A stretch of 57,941 nucleotides of DNA, taken from contig CACJRQ010000007.1 in the NCBI GenBank assembly GCA_902595885.1, forward strand, positions 1 through 57,941, read 5' to 3'. Both the position numbers and the translations under genes were made by a program. The notes beneath the pieces were generated by a model. The model saw only the letters and a program-made list of their open reading frames with translations. It was not told the DNA's origin and did no database searches. This document shows, piece by piece, positions 1 to 8,657 of the stretch (within the stretch, counting starts at the first letter, position 1; every line of letters begins with the position of its first letter). The DNA is from an uncultured Pelagibacteraceae bacterium (GTDB lineage: Bacteria > Pseudomonadota > Alphaproteobacteria > Pelagibacterales > Pelagibacteraceae).

Positions 1-576
1 TTCTTAAGGGTATTTTTAGGTTTAGTATTTGGAATTCTTATTGGGGTGCCATTAGGATTGTTTATGGGACTAAATCGATTTGCTAAAGGGTTCTTTGATC
101 CTTTAATCGAATTATACAGACCTGTTCCACCGTTAGCTTGGGCGCCGTTGATTATTTCAGTTCTTGGAATAGATAATACAGGTAAAATATTTTTATTATT
201 CATGGTCTCACTTTCAATTATGATTATTTCTGCAAGAGCTGGTGCATCAGGAACACAGCTTTCAAAAATACATGCCGCACACTCCTTAGGGGCTACTAAA
301 AAACAAATTTTAAGATATGTAATTTTTCCTAATTCACTTCCTGAAATTCTTACAGGAATTAGAGTTGCCGTTGGTATGTGCTGGGGAACACTTGTTGCTG
401 CAGAGTTTCTAGCAGGTACAACTGGTATTGGTTTTGTTGAAAATGTTGCAAAAAAATACTTTCAGTATGAAGTTATTTGGATAACAATTTTCATAATGGG
501 TTTGTTGGGTCTTTTATTTGATATATCCTTAAGAAAAATAATAGATAAGACTATTCCTTGGAGAGGCAAAGGTTAA
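1..576 (+). CDS. tauC: ABC transporter permease, taurine/sulfonate (TauC/SsuC) type, 5' end outside window
   Basis: Inner-membrane permease of a nitrate/sulfonate/taurine-type ABC importer. The reading frame is open from the first base, so the gene starts upstream of the window; a GTG at 46 is only an internal codon. Visible are several hydrophobic segments, the PVPPLAWAPL segment typical of TauC/SsuC, and the cytoplasmic EAA-like loop (HSLGATKKQILRYVIFP, near bases 274-330) that contacts the ATPase. The end WRGKG is typical of the family. Its binding protein and ATPase are presumably just upstream. Taurine is the best-known substrate of the family in SAR11, but the permease alone does not fix the substrate. 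It converges on the TRAP operon with only 19 bases between the stops. Confidence 0.85.
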   Translation, partial: FLRVFLGLVFGILIGVPLGLFMGLNRFAKGFFDPLIELYRPVPPLAWAPLIISVLGIDNTGKIFLLFMVSLSIMIISARAGASGTQLSKIHAAHSLGATKKQILRYVIFPNSLPEILTGIRVAVGMCWGTLVAAEFLAGTTGIGFVENVAKKYFQYEVIWITIFIMGLLGLLFDISLRKIIDKTIPWRGKG

Positions 577-595
577 GCAAAAACTTTTTAATGAA

Positions 596-1105
596 TTAGA
601 CTTTTTTTATAAAACCAATGGCGGCACCAATGGTAGTCAAAAATCCAGCTAATGGTAGAATAGCAACTGCATATTTTTTTGGCATATAATTCGGTTTAAA
701 CTCAATACCTTGCATACTAATTTCTAAATACCACATTTCCCAATACTTCCCTCGCATACCCTCTACAAGTTCAATTCCATAAATTATTAAGACTACACCA
801 ATTATCATAATCATAATTTTCCAGAACTGGCGTATATATAATGAAACTCTCTCTGGTAATTTTTCATAAATTAAATTTAATGCTACATGTTCATTATCTC
901 TTGCTGTTAGAGAAAGTGCTATAAACATCAACCAAATATTACTTAATACTGTTAGCAAATCTCCCCAAACAGGAGGGTTATTAAAAACATATCGCATTGT
1001 AACATTGTAAAGAGTAAAACCAACCATAGCAGCCAACAAGAGTGAGCACATAGCTTCCAACGTACGATGAATAAAACGATCAATACTGTTTAAAAATTTT
1101 ATCAT
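596..1105 (-). CDS. dctQ: TRAP transporter small membrane subunit (DctQ)
   Basis: Small membrane component of a tripartite ATP-independent periplasmic transporter, which imports organic acids or related solutes using the sodium or proton gradient. The protein has 169 residues with four predicted membrane segments and the family-typical phrase near residues 33-55 (LYNVTMRYVFNNPPVWGDLL). The start codon overlaps the stop of the large subunit by one base (TAATG), implying translational coupling. It is the last gene of the operon, so the order is P-M-Q rather than the usual P-Q-M. Substrate unknown. Confidence 0.88.
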   Translation of the reverse strand: MIKFLNSIDRFIHRTLEAMCSLLLAAMVGFTLYNVTMRYVFNNPPVWGDLLTVLSNIWLMFIALSLTARDNEHVALNLIYEKLPERVSLYIRQFWKIMIMIIGVVLIIYGIELVEGMRGKYWEMWYLEISMQGIEFKPNYMPKKYAVAILPLAGFLTTIGAAIGFIKKV

Positions 1106-2388
1106 TAATTACTCAATAAGTTTGGAAGAAACATTGTTAGTTCTGGCACAATAAGAATAAAAAATAAAAGTAAAAATAATCCTATCAAATAAGGAATTAA
1201 CGCAATAGCAACCTTTTCAAGACGCACTTGCGCTATTGTTGCAGAAGTAAAGTAGGCAACACCAACAGGTGGTGTTACTGATCCTATTAAGAAGCCAACT
1301 ATTACAACCATAGCTGCTTGCACCTCAGGAAAGCCTGCTTGAGACATAACATTTACAAGCACTGGACCAACAATGATAATGTTAACTGCTGAGTCCATTA
1401 CAGTTCCAAGAAGAAAAATGAATAATATTAAAGCTAAAATAAATAATATAGGAGAATCTGCTAAGCCTAAAAGCCAAGCTTCAAGATCACCAATTGCTCC
1501 AAGAGAAGTAAGTAACCAACTAAAAGGTCCTGAAGCAGCTATTATAATAAAAACCATTGCTGAATTACGGAATGCTCGTCGAAAAGCTCCTGTACAATCT
1601 TTCCATTTGATAGTTCGATAAACAAATACACCTGTAAACAATGCAACCAAAGCAGTGATGGCTCCTGCCTCAACAACAGATGCGACACCTCCCATTACAG
1701 AACCCACTAAAACTAAAGGTATTAAAAGAGCAAATGAAGAACGATATAATTCTTTACCAGCTCGACGTACTGAGAATGGTTCATCACTACGCTCGAAGTT
1801 ATATTTAACTGCAAAGTAATGGTTGATTACCATTATCACAACACCAATCAAAATCCCTGGTATAATTCCAGCTGCAAATAATGCTGCAATCGAAATCTCA
1901 GTTGCATTAGCAAGAACAATCATCATGATGCTAGGTGGAATAATCCCTCCTATAGTGGAACTTACTCCTGTAACAGCAGCTGAAAATGCAGCGGGATAAC
2001 CTGCTTTTTTCATTGCTGGTAAAACTAATGCTCCGACTGTTGCGGTATCTGCTACAACAGAACCATTCATTCCTGCAAAAAACATACTCACTAAAACATT
2101 AACTTGGGCCAACCCTCCTCGTATACGTCCAATTAATGCCCTACTTAACGCTACTAAACGATCTGTAATTGTTGCACTTGTCATTAATTCACCTGTCAGC
2201 ATAAAGAATGCAATGGCAGTCAATGGAACTGAGTCAATTGCTGTAAACATTTGACTAGGAATCAAAACAAGAGGAACAGCATCTGTGAGAAGAATATAAA
2301 CAAATGGAATCAGTATTAATATAAAGCCAATTGGAGCTCCTAATAAAATTAGAAAAAGGAGCACTACAAGTAAAATAATACTTTCCAT
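1105..2388 (-). CDS. dctM: TRAP transporter large membrane subunit (DctM)
   Basis: Large membrane subunit of the same TRAP transporter, forming the translocation path with DctQ. Its 427 residues and about a dozen hydrophobic segments fit the DctM family. Recognisable are the GAPIGFIL start segment and the conserved glycine/proline-rich stretches TIGGIIPPSIMMIV (around residue 145) and GSVTPPVGVAYF (around residue 370). It lies 88 bases after the binding-protein gene, with a stem-loop between them, and is translationally coupled to dctQ. Confidence 0.92.
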   Translation of the reverse strand: MESIILLVVLLFLILLGAPIGFILILIPFVYILLTDAVPLVLIPSQMFTAIDSVPLTAIAFFMLTGELMTSATITDRLVALSRALIGRIRGGLAQVNVLVSMFFAGMNGSVVADTATVGALVLPAMKKAGYPAAFSAAVTGVSSTIGGIIPPSIMMIVLANATEISIAALFAAGIIPGILIGVVIMVINHYFAVKYNFERSDEPFSVRRAGKELYRSSFALLIPLVLVGSVMGGVASVVEAGAITALVALFTGVFVYRTIKWKDCTGAFRRAFRNSAMVFIIIAASGPFSWLLTSLGAIGDLEAWLLGLADSPILFILALILFIFLLGTVMDSAVNIIIVGPVLVNVMSQAGFPEVQAAMVVIVGFLIGSVTPPVGVAYFTSATIAQVRLEKVAIALIPYLIGLFLLLFFILIVPELTMFLPNLLSN

Positions 2389-2420
2389 GAATACTTATAA
2401 GTTATGATTTATTTTAGGCA

Positions 2421-2454
2421 AAGACCACTTAATTCTATAGAATTAAGTAGTCTT
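2421..2454 (-). promoter_or_regulatory. Intercistronic hairpin between dctP and dctM
   Basis: Arms 2421-2435 and 2440-2454 form a 15-pair stem with the loop TATA. The single imperfect position is C opposite A on the + strand but a G-U wobble in the minus-strand transcript, so the structure fits RNA made from the minus strand. There is no clear U-tract after it, so mRNA protection or processing that favours dctP over dctM is more likely than termination. Confidence 0.7.
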
Positions 2455-2476
2455 TACACAATTTTTGTTGAACGAA

Positions 2477-3517
2477 TTATAGAGCGCCAGCTGCTTCTAA
2501 CTGAGCTACAAATCCATCCATACCTTGTTCTAGAAGTACTCTTTTAGCTACTTCTGGTTCAAAAGTACCCTTAGCGTCTAACCAAGCACCAATTGCACCT
2601 GCTCTCCACTTAGTCATTTCCGCTTCTGTTGGTACATACCACTCTTTAGCAGATGCTTTAATTGCATCTTCACCATTTTTAATCCAAGCGTTATCCAACT
2701 CGTTTACTTTTTCTCCATAGGCATCAGCTGCTTCGTGTAACCATTTTCTTTGTTGATCAGACAAAGCATTATACTGTTTAGCATCCATTGCTAAAATATT
2801 TCCAGACCACATTCCTCCGATCTCAGTAAAATACTTTGCAACTTCATGAAGTTTTGCTACATGCTGCCATGGGCTAGCAACATATTGACCTTCAACTACA
2901 CCTGATTGAAGACCTTGATATAATTGACTCCAGTCATAAGGTGTTGGTGTTGCACCCCAATTTTTAACTAGCATGAACTCAACTGGACTTTTAGTAGTTC
3001 TCCATTTAAGTCCTTTCATATCATCTGGTTCATGAACAGGCTTAGTTGCATTTCCAAGTTGTCTAAATCCTCCACTTGAATATACAGAAAGGCAAATGTG
3101 ACCAGCATTCTCAAGAGCTAGTTTACACTGTCTTTCAGCTAACCATTCATCTGATATTCTTTTAGCATCCTCTAATGATTTGAAAATAAAAGGCAAATCG
3201 AAGATTGCTAGCTCAGGTCCAAAATTACCATAGTTTGCAGTAGAGCTAGTCCACAAAGCTATAAGTCCTTGGTTAGCTTGTTCTCCACATTTTTGTTCTG
3301 CACATAAGCTTCTTTGATAGTGAGGTTCAATTTTCATTTTACCTCCAGATGCTTTCTCCATAGCTGGTATCAACGCCTGATCTATTGCGTCACCAATTGG
3401 CATACCCAATCTACCAGTAGTTCCAAGCTTAAGAGTTATTTCTGCATAAGCAGCTTGTGCAAAGAAAATAATCGCAACCACTTTGATAAGTGTTTTGCTA
3501 ATTGTTTTAATAAACAT
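2477..3517 (-). CDS. dctP: TRAP transporter periplasmic solute-binding protein (DctP)
   Basis: Binding subunit of the TRAP transporter encoded downstream. An N-terminal signal peptide ends near residue 25 (AQAAYA|EITLKLG). The mature part shows the DctP fold signatures, including GLKWRTTKSP near residue 170 with the arginine that usually clamps a substrate carboxylate, and the QSGVVEGQYVAS segment near 212. Length (346) is normal. The start is supported by the purine-rich site AGGAGAGAAG just upstream. A cysteine pair (SLCAEQKC) near residue 70 is less usual. The substrate cannot be named from sequence. Confidence 0.92.
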   Translation of the reverse strand: MFIKTISKTLIKVVAIIFFAQAAYAEITLKLGTTGRLGMPIGDAIDQALIPAMEKASGGKMKIEPHYQRSLCAEQKCGEQANQGLIALWTSSTANYGNFGPELAIFDLPFIFKSLEDAKRISDEWLAERQCKLALENAGHICLSVYSSGGFRQLGNATKPVHEPDDMKGLKWRTTKSPVEFMLVKNWGATPTPYDWSQLYQGLQSGVVEGQYVASPWQHVAKLHEVAKYFTEIGGMWSGNILAMDAKQYNALSDQQRKWLHEAADAYGEKVNELDNAWIKNGEDAIKASAKEWYVPTEAEMTKWRAGAIGAWLDAKGTFEPEVAKRVLLEQGMDGFVAQLEAAGAL

Positions 3518-3744
3518 TTTACTTCTCTCCTCTTAGTTAGTTTAAAGTATCAATTTAAATTAATTTAAGCCTAATTAAGTTTCCAACGGAAGTACACACA
3601 AAAAAAAACTTCTCTAATCAAAATGGGATTGCAATTAAAAGTTGTATTAATAATTTAATAGTTAATCTATTTATTTTAGTCTCAAGGTGTCTTAGATTAA
3701 AATTATAAAAAATAAAATAAATTACAATTTATAGAAAGAAATTT
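3518..3744. promoter_or_regulatory. Divergent intergenic region
   Basis: This 227-base AT-rich gap separates the divergent dctP and aldehyde dehydrogenase starts, so it must carry promoters for both directions. Long for this genome. I see the dctP ribosome-binding site at its left edge but no convincing operator, riboswitch or strong -35/-10 pair. It also contains A-runs near 3600-3610. Confidence 0.4.
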
Positions 3745-5232
3745 ATGAGTTCAGGTAACAAATATAAATTAATAGCCAGTAAACTTAAATTTGAAGGAAG
3801 AGCATTTATTAATGGGAAATATGTAAATGCTATTGATGGCAATAAATTTGAAACAATCAATCCGGCAACTGGTAAGAAACTATGTGCTGTGGCAAAATGT
3901 AATCACAAAGATGTTAACTTAGCAGTTAAAGTTTCAAGAAAAGCTTTTAATAGTGGAGTTTGGTCTAAAAGCTCACCTGAACATAGAAAAGAAGTTTTAT
4001 TAAAATTTGCTGAATTACTTAGAAAACATGGTGATGAAAATTCAGTTTTAGAAAGTGTTGATACAGGTAAACTTATCACAGATTGTATTAATGAAGTTGC
4101 AAACGATGCCCCAATGCACTTTCAGTGGTATGGAGAATTAATTGATAAAGTATTTGGAAAAGTTGGTCCAACAGAACCTTCCATTACTAGTTTAATTGTT
4201 AAAGAACCAATTGGAGTTGTTGCTGGAATTGTTCCTTGGAACTTTCCTTTAATGATGGCGGTATGGAAAATGGCACCAGCTCTTGCAGCAGGCTGTTCGG
4301 TAATAATTAAACCAGCAGAAGACACGCCTCTTACTGCAATTAGAGTTGCTCAAATTGGAAAAGAAGCTGGGATACCAGATGGAGTTTTAAATGTACTTCC
4401 AGGTTATGGTGATGTTGGTGAAGCTTTAGGTCGACACAAAGATGTTGATGCAGTTTCGTTTACAGGTTCAACTGAAGTAGGTGGTTATTTTTTAAAATAC
4501 GCAAGTGAAAGTAATTTAAAACCTGTTGCATTGGAGATGGGAGGAAAAAGTCCATTCATAGTTTTAGAGGATGCTAAAATCACTGACGATTTAATTGATA
4601 ATGCTATGAATTCTGCATTTTGGAACGGTGGACAGAACTGTTCAGCAAATATGAGACAGATAGTTCATAAAAAAGTAAAAGATGAATTTTTAGATAAAAT
4701 TTTTAAAAAAGTTAAAAAATTAAAAGTGGGAGATCCATTAGATCTAAAATCGAATATGGGATCTATGATTTCAAAAGGACATTTACAAACTGTTGATGGA
4801 TATATCCAAAAAGGAATCGATGAAGGGGCAAAACTTTTATCTGGAGGAGTTTCAGATAATAAGCAAAAAGGTTTTTATGCAAAACCAACTTTATTTGATG
4901 GATTAAAAGAAAATATGACCATCGCTCAAGAAGAAATATTTGGACCAGTACTCGGTGTTTTAACAGTTAAAAATGATGAGGAAGCTTTAAAAATTGCTAG
5001 TAATTCTAAATATGGGTTACATGCAAGTGTATTTACTCAAGATATAAATAGAGCATTCCATTTAGCTAAAAGTTTACCTTGTGGAACTGTGTCAGTGAAT
5101 ACTTTTTCTGAAGGAGACATCAAAACTCCTTTTGGTGGATATAAACAATCTGGTTCTCTAAGTAGAGATCAAGGGACTGAAGCTTTAAATTCATTTCTTC
5201 AAACAAAAACAATCTGGATAAGTCATAATTAA
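3745..5232 (+). CDS. NAD(P)+-dependent aldehyde dehydrogenase
   Basis: Oxidises an aldehyde to the carboxylate; cytoplasmic, 495 residues, full length for the ALDH superfamily. Visible are the NPATGKKL start segment, the VVAGIVPWNFPL cofactor segment, the SFTGSTEVGG nucleotide-binding loop, the catalytic-base glutamate in LEMGGKSP (E264) and the nucleophile cysteine in GGQNCSANM (C299), then EEIFGPVL and TPFGGYKQSG near the C-terminus. The sequence style is closest to gamma-aminobutyraldehyde/betaine-aldehyde-type enzymes, but the substrate is not certain. First gene of an operon with an epoxide hydrolase and an Ldh2-family oxidoreductase. Confidence 0.93.
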   Translation: MSSGNKYKLIASKLKFEGRAFINGKYVNAIDGNKFETINPATGKKLCAVAKCNHKDVNLAVKVSRKAFNSGVWSKSSPEHRKEVLLKFAELLRKHGDENSVLESVDTGKLITDCINEVANDAPMHFQWYGELIDKVFGKVGPTEPSITSLIVKEPIGVVAGIVPWNFPLMMAVWKMAPALAAGCSVIIKPAEDTPLTAIRVAQIGKEAGIPDGVLNVLPGYGDVGEALGRHKDVDAVSFTGSTEVGGYFLKYASESNLKPVALEMGGKSPFIVLEDAKITDDLIDNAMNSAFWNGGQNCSANMRQIVHKKVKDEFLDKIFKKVKKLKVGDPLDLKSNMGSMISKGHLQTVDGYIQKGIDEGAKLLSGGVSDNKQKGFYAKPTLFDGLKENMTIAQEEIFGPVLGVLTVKNDEEALKIASNSKYGLHASVFTQDINRAFHLAKSLPCGTVSVNTFSEGDIKTPFGGYKQSGSLSRDQGTEALNSFLQTKTIWISHN

Positions 5233-5235
5233 TTG

Positions 5236-6390
5236 ATGATCAAACCTTACAAGATAAGTGTACCTAAAAGTACACTTAACAATATATATAAAAAAGTAAG
5301 ATCCTATCCATGGAAGATGATGCAAAATGTAAATGGATGGGAGTATGGAACTAATTATAATTATCTAAAAAAAATATCTAAGTATTGGGTTTCAAAATAT
5401 AATTGGAAGAAATTTGAAAACAAAATTAATTCTTATAAAAATTATAAGACCAATGTGGATGGTATAAATCTGCATTTTATTATTGAAAAAAGTAAAAATC
5501 CTAAATCAAGACCATTATTACTTTTGCACGGTTGGCCTGGGAGTGTAATTGAATTTTTTGATATCATTCCAAGGCTTGCTCACCCTGAACAATTTGGTGG
5601 AAAAATTGAAGATGGTTTTGATGTCATTGTGCCCTCTTTACCAGGATTTGGTTTTTCAACACCTATTAAAAAAGCTTTAGGTCCAAGAAGGATTGGAAAA
5701 ATTTTAAATAAATTTATGGTCAAAAATTTAGGTCATAAAAATTATATTGTACAAGGTGGGGATTGGGGAGCTACTATTGCTGCATGGATTGGTCTTGATA
5801 GTGCAAAAAATTGTAAAGGAATTCATATTAATTGCTTACCAATCAGACATCCAAAGGGGCCAAAAAATAATAAAGAAAAAAAATGGGAAAAAAAATTCAA
5901 TTTTGATCAAATAATGCAGGAAGGATACAGGACGCAACAAGCTACAAAACCACAAAGTTTATCTTATGCAATGATAGACAGTCCAGTAGGAACTGCAGCA
6001 TGGATTTTAGAAAAATTTCACGGTTGGTCTGACCTTAACAAAGGCAAAATCGAAAAAACATTTTCAAAAGACGAATTAATTTCAAATATAATGATCTATA
6101 TAATTACTAATAGTTTTAATACTGCTGCTTGGATATATTTTGGAAGAAGAAAAGAAGGTGGTCGATCTTTTCCAAAAAATTTCAAAAAAATAAAAGTTCC
6201 TACTGCAATAGCAGAATTTCCAAAAGAAATGCTTGAATGGCCACCAAAATCTTATGTGAACAGAATTTTTAATATTAAAAGATGGAAAAAATTCTCTAAA
6301 GGCGGTCATTTTGCAGCTTTAGAGGTTCCAAATTTATTAATAAATGATATTAAGAATTTTTTTAATAAAGACATAAAAATATTCAAATAA
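5236..6390 (+). CDS. Epoxide hydrolase, microsomal type (EHN domain plus alpha/beta hydrolase)
   Basis: Predicted to open an epoxide to a diol through an ester intermediate. The N-terminal about 110 residues match the epoxide-hydrolase N-terminal domain (PWKMMQNVNGWEYG, WKKFENKINSY). The hydrolase core follows, with the HGWPGS oxyanion loop, nucleophile aspartate in GGDWGA (D176) and C-terminal catalytic histidine in GGHFAALE (H358). I take the ATG at 5236; the frame also allows a TTG one codon earlier, directly after the preceding stop. It sits immediately behind the aldehyde dehydrogenase and directly against the next gene. True substrate unknown; some members of the family act on juvenile hormone or lipid epoxides. 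Confidence 0.85.
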   Translation: MIKPYKISVPKSTLNNIYKKVRSYPWKMMQNVNGWEYGTNYNYLKKISKYWVSKYNWKKFENKINSYKNYKTNVDGINLHFIIEKSKNPKSRPLLLLHGWPGSVIEFFDIIPRLAHPEQFGGKIEDGFDVIVPSLPGFGFSTPIKKALGPRRIGKILNKFMVKNLGHKNYIVQGGDWGATIAAWIGLDSAKNCKGIHINCLPIRHPKGPKNNKEKKWEKKFNFDQIMQEGYRTQQATKPQSLSYAMIDSPVGTAAWILEKFHGWSDLNKGKIEKTFSKDELISNIMIYIITNSFNTAAWIYFGRRKEGGRSFPKNFKKIKVPTAIAEFPKEMLEWPPKSYVNRIFNIKRWKKFSKGGHFAALEVPNLLINDIKNFFNKDIKIFK

Positions 6391-7395
6391 GTGAAAACAC
6401 CTCTACTTAAAAAACAAATTGTTAAGATTTTTCAAAAATATGGTTTAAGTAAAGATCATGCTATAATTTCTACTAATGCATTAATTAATGCAGAATTAGT
6501 TGGTGCATATGGACATGGTTTATCAAGACTTAAAATGTACTGTGATCGAATTTCCAAAAAAGTGATTAATCCAAAACCAAAAATTAAAATTAAAAAAATA
6601 TCTTCATCTATTTCGCATATAGATGCAAAAAATAGTATTGGTTTTGTAGCAGCTGATCTGGGTATTAAAACTGCAATTAAGCATGCACAAAAAACTGGTA
6701 TAGGAATGGTAGCGGTTAAAAACAGTGGTCACTATGGTTTATCTGGTTATTACGCAGAACAAGCGGTAAAGAAAAATTTAATTACAATGATCTATACAAA
6801 TGCTCCACCTGCAGTTGCTCCCCATGGTGCTTTAAAATCTTTATTTGGAACAAATCCAATTTGTTTTGGATCCCCTACCGGTTCTAAAATTCCTTTTATT
6901 TTAGATACATCGATTTCAGTAATTAATAGAGGCAAAATTAGAGTTGCAGCAAGAAACAATCAATCTATTCCTGCGGGAGTTGCTTTAGATAAATTTGGCA
7001 AACCAACTATTAATGCAAAAAAAGCGTTGGCGGGTGTACAATTACCAATTGCAGGTTTTAGGGGTTCAGGGCTTGCTTGGATGGTAGATATTTTAAGTGG
7101 AGTTTTAACTGGAGGAAATCATGCAGGAAGAGTTAAAGATCCATTTGATGATTTTTCAGGTCCTCAAAATATTGGACATTTATTTATTACTTTTAAAGCA
7201 AATTTATTTCAAAAAAATTATAACCAACGAATAAAAGATAATATTAAAACAATAAAAAAACTTCCTAAAATAAAAGGTATTAAGGAAATAATGTATCCAG
7301 GACAAAATAAATACGCCCGGTATAAAAAAAACTCAAAAAAAGAAATTTCTATACCGGATATAATAAAGAAAGATTTGGAAACCTTAATAAGTTAA
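6391..7395 (+). CDS. Malate/L-lactate dehydrogenase family oxidoreductase (Ldh2/YlbC type)
   Basis: NAD(P)-dependent oxidoreductase of the family that includes malate, L-lactate, ureidoglycolate and 2,3-diketogulonate dehydrogenases; 334 residues. Family hallmarks visible are GAYGHGLSRLKMYC near residue 34, the catalytic-type histidine in NSGHYGLSGYYAEQA (H114), PHGALKSLFGTNPICFG near 148, and GFRGSGLAWMVDILSGVLTG near 227. It starts with GTG immediately after the preceding TAA, so it is probably translated by coupling. Its last 12 bases overlap the end of the convergent small gene. Together with the ALDH and epoxide hydrolase it suggests oxidative breakdown of a diol or hydroxy acid. Confidence 0.85.
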   Translation: MKTPLLKKQIVKIFQKYGLSKDHAIISTNALINAELVGAYGHGLSRLKMYCDRISKKVINPKPKIKIKKISSSISHIDAKNSIGFVAADLGIKTAIKHAQKTGIGMVAVKNSGHYGLSGYYAEQAVKKNLITMIYTNAPPAVAPHGALKSLFGTNPICFGSPTGSKIPFILDTSISVINRGKIRVAARNNQSIPAGVALDKFGKPTINAKKALAGVQLPIAGFRGSGLAWMVDILSGVLTGGNHAGRVKDPFDDFSGPQNIGHLFITFKANLFQKNYNQRIKDNIKTIKKLPKIKGIKEIMYPGQNKYARYKKNSKKEISIPDIIKKDLETLIS

Positions 7396-7581
7396 CATCG
7401 TTAGAGCACCCAAAGAAACGATAACAGATGATAAAATTATTGTTCGTTTAACTTTTTCTTTCTTCTTTTCTTCTAGAAGTCTTTGCTTTAGAACATCCAC
7501 GTTAACCCTTTTTGGAGTTACGACATATTGAGAGGGGGTCTCTACAATCTCGGATGTTCTATTTAAGCTTTCTGTACTCAT
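7384..7581 (-). CDS. Small single-pass membrane protein, unknown function
   Basis: 65 residues: a polar, lysine-rich N-terminal half (LLEEKKKEKVKR) followed by one hydrophobic segment near residues 47-63, so an N-in tail-anchored topology is likely. The last 12 bases overlap the convergent Ldh2-family gene. It is divergent from the two-winged-helix regulator, which may control it. No family recognised. The clean start, amphipathic plan and position argue for a real gene, but it is short. Confidence 0.6.
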   Translation of the reverse strand: MSTESLNRTSEIVETPSQYVVTPKRVNVDVLKQRLLEEKKKEKVKRTIILSSVIVSLGALTMLTY

Positions 7582-7651
7582 ATTTCGTTTATAAGTTTAA
7601 TTTTAATCATTATTAGTCTAGTTTTTACATACTAGGGTTGTCCAAAATGGG

Positions 7652-7680
7652 TTGACTCTTATTTTACTATTGTTCATATT
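7652..7680 (+). promoter_or_regulatory. Candidate sigma-70 promoter and direct repeats before the regulator gene
   Basis: TTGACT at 7652-7657 and CATATT at 7675-7680 are separated by 17 bases, a plausible -35/-10 pair for the gene starting at 7698. The repeat GGGTTG occurs at 7635-7640 and 7649-7654, the second overlapping the -35, so autoregulation by the regulator is possible. This is pattern recognition only. Confidence 0.35.
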
Positions 7681-7697
7681 GGGTTTTTTTTAAAAAC

Positions 7698-8657
7698 ATG
7701 AGTACTTTACCTAGTATATCCGAGCACATTGATGAGAAGATTATTAATAAAGTAATTCAAGATAATTTTGCCGCACTAGCACCCTGTTATTTTACTTTAA
7801 CAAGTAATTGGTTTGTAAGAGCCTATGATCATTGGAAAGACATAGATAAGTTCGTCATCATTATATATTTAATACATCAAGACCTTATATATTTCAGGCA
7901 AAATGGACTAAAAATTAATTACGAAACGTTTTACGAAAAAAAATCAATTGAAATTGATAAAATTAACATTTCAGACATCTCAAAAGATCTAGGAGTTCCT
8001 AAAGAAAGTGTTAGAAGAAAAGTTTTAGAACTGGAAAAACAAAAAGTAATTAAAAAAACTGGTAAAAAAATATTTGTTGTTAGAGATACCCTTTACTCAG
8101 CTAAAGCAGTCGAAACTCTTACAGAGGTTGCAACTCTATTACATGAATTTAGTAAAATTTTAAAAAAAGAAAAACTAGTAACTGAAGTTTATACTGTTAA
8201 AGAAATAATATTAGCAATAAAAGAAAATTTTTCCTACTGCATGTATCAGTTTAATAAATTTTGGTTTATTTATATCAATAGATGGAGAAATGAGCTTAAA
8301 GATTTAGAAACTTTGGGTATTGGTATGGTTGTATTAATAAACGCAGTTAAAAATAAAGATTTTGTTCCAAAAAAAAATATGCGTTCCTACCATAAAGAAC
8401 TTATGGACTCTGATAATAGAGGTGTAAATGCCATGTCAATTTCTGAGATAACTGGTATTCCAAGACCTACTGTTGTGAGAAAACTAAAATATTTAATTAA
8501 TAAAAAGTATCTTCATATAAATGAAAAAAAATTAATTACATTCAATGCTAAAGATAGTGCTTTTATAACAACTGAGGGGATGGTGAATAAAAATATGATT
8601 AGCTTAAGCCATTTTATCTATAAAGTTTTTAATCAGATAAGAATTATAAATTCTTAA
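7698..8657 (+). CDS. Transcriptional regulator-like protein with two winged-helix motifs
   Basis: 319 residues, probably cytoplasmic. Two separate helix-turn-helix/wing units are visible: ISDISKDLGVPKESVRRKV with the wing KKTGKKIFVV (about residues 92-131), and SISEITGIPRPTVVRKLKYL (about residues 247-275). Each has the recognition-helix pattern of MarR/IclR/Crp-type domains (P-x-x-[ST]-V-x-R-K). The linker of about 110 residues is rich in aromatic residues and shows no ligand-binding domain I can name. It is divergent from the 65-residue membrane protein. Its 3' end overlaps the convergent transporter gene by four bases. DNA binding is inferred. Confidence 0.65.
   Translation: MSTLPSISEHIDEKIINKVIQDNFAALAPCYFTLTSNWFVRAYDHWKDIDKFVIIIYLIHQDLIYFRQNGLKINYETFYEKKSIEIDKINISDISKDLGVPKESVRRKVLELEKQKVIKKTGKKIFVVRDTLYSAKAVETLTEVATLLHEFSKILKKEKLVTEVYTVKEIILAIKENFSYCMYQFNKFWFIYINRWRNELKDLETLGIGMVVLINAVKNKDFVPKKNMRSYHKELMDSDNRGVNAMSISEITGIPRPTVVRKLKYLINKKYLHINEKKLITFNAKDSAFITTEGMVNKNMISLSHFIYKVFNQIRIINS

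Noticed and set aside
46-576. GTG at 46 as the start of the first permease
   Set aside because: The same frame is open back to base 1 with membrane-type residues, and the protein would lack its first membrane segments, so the gene is simply cut by the window edge.
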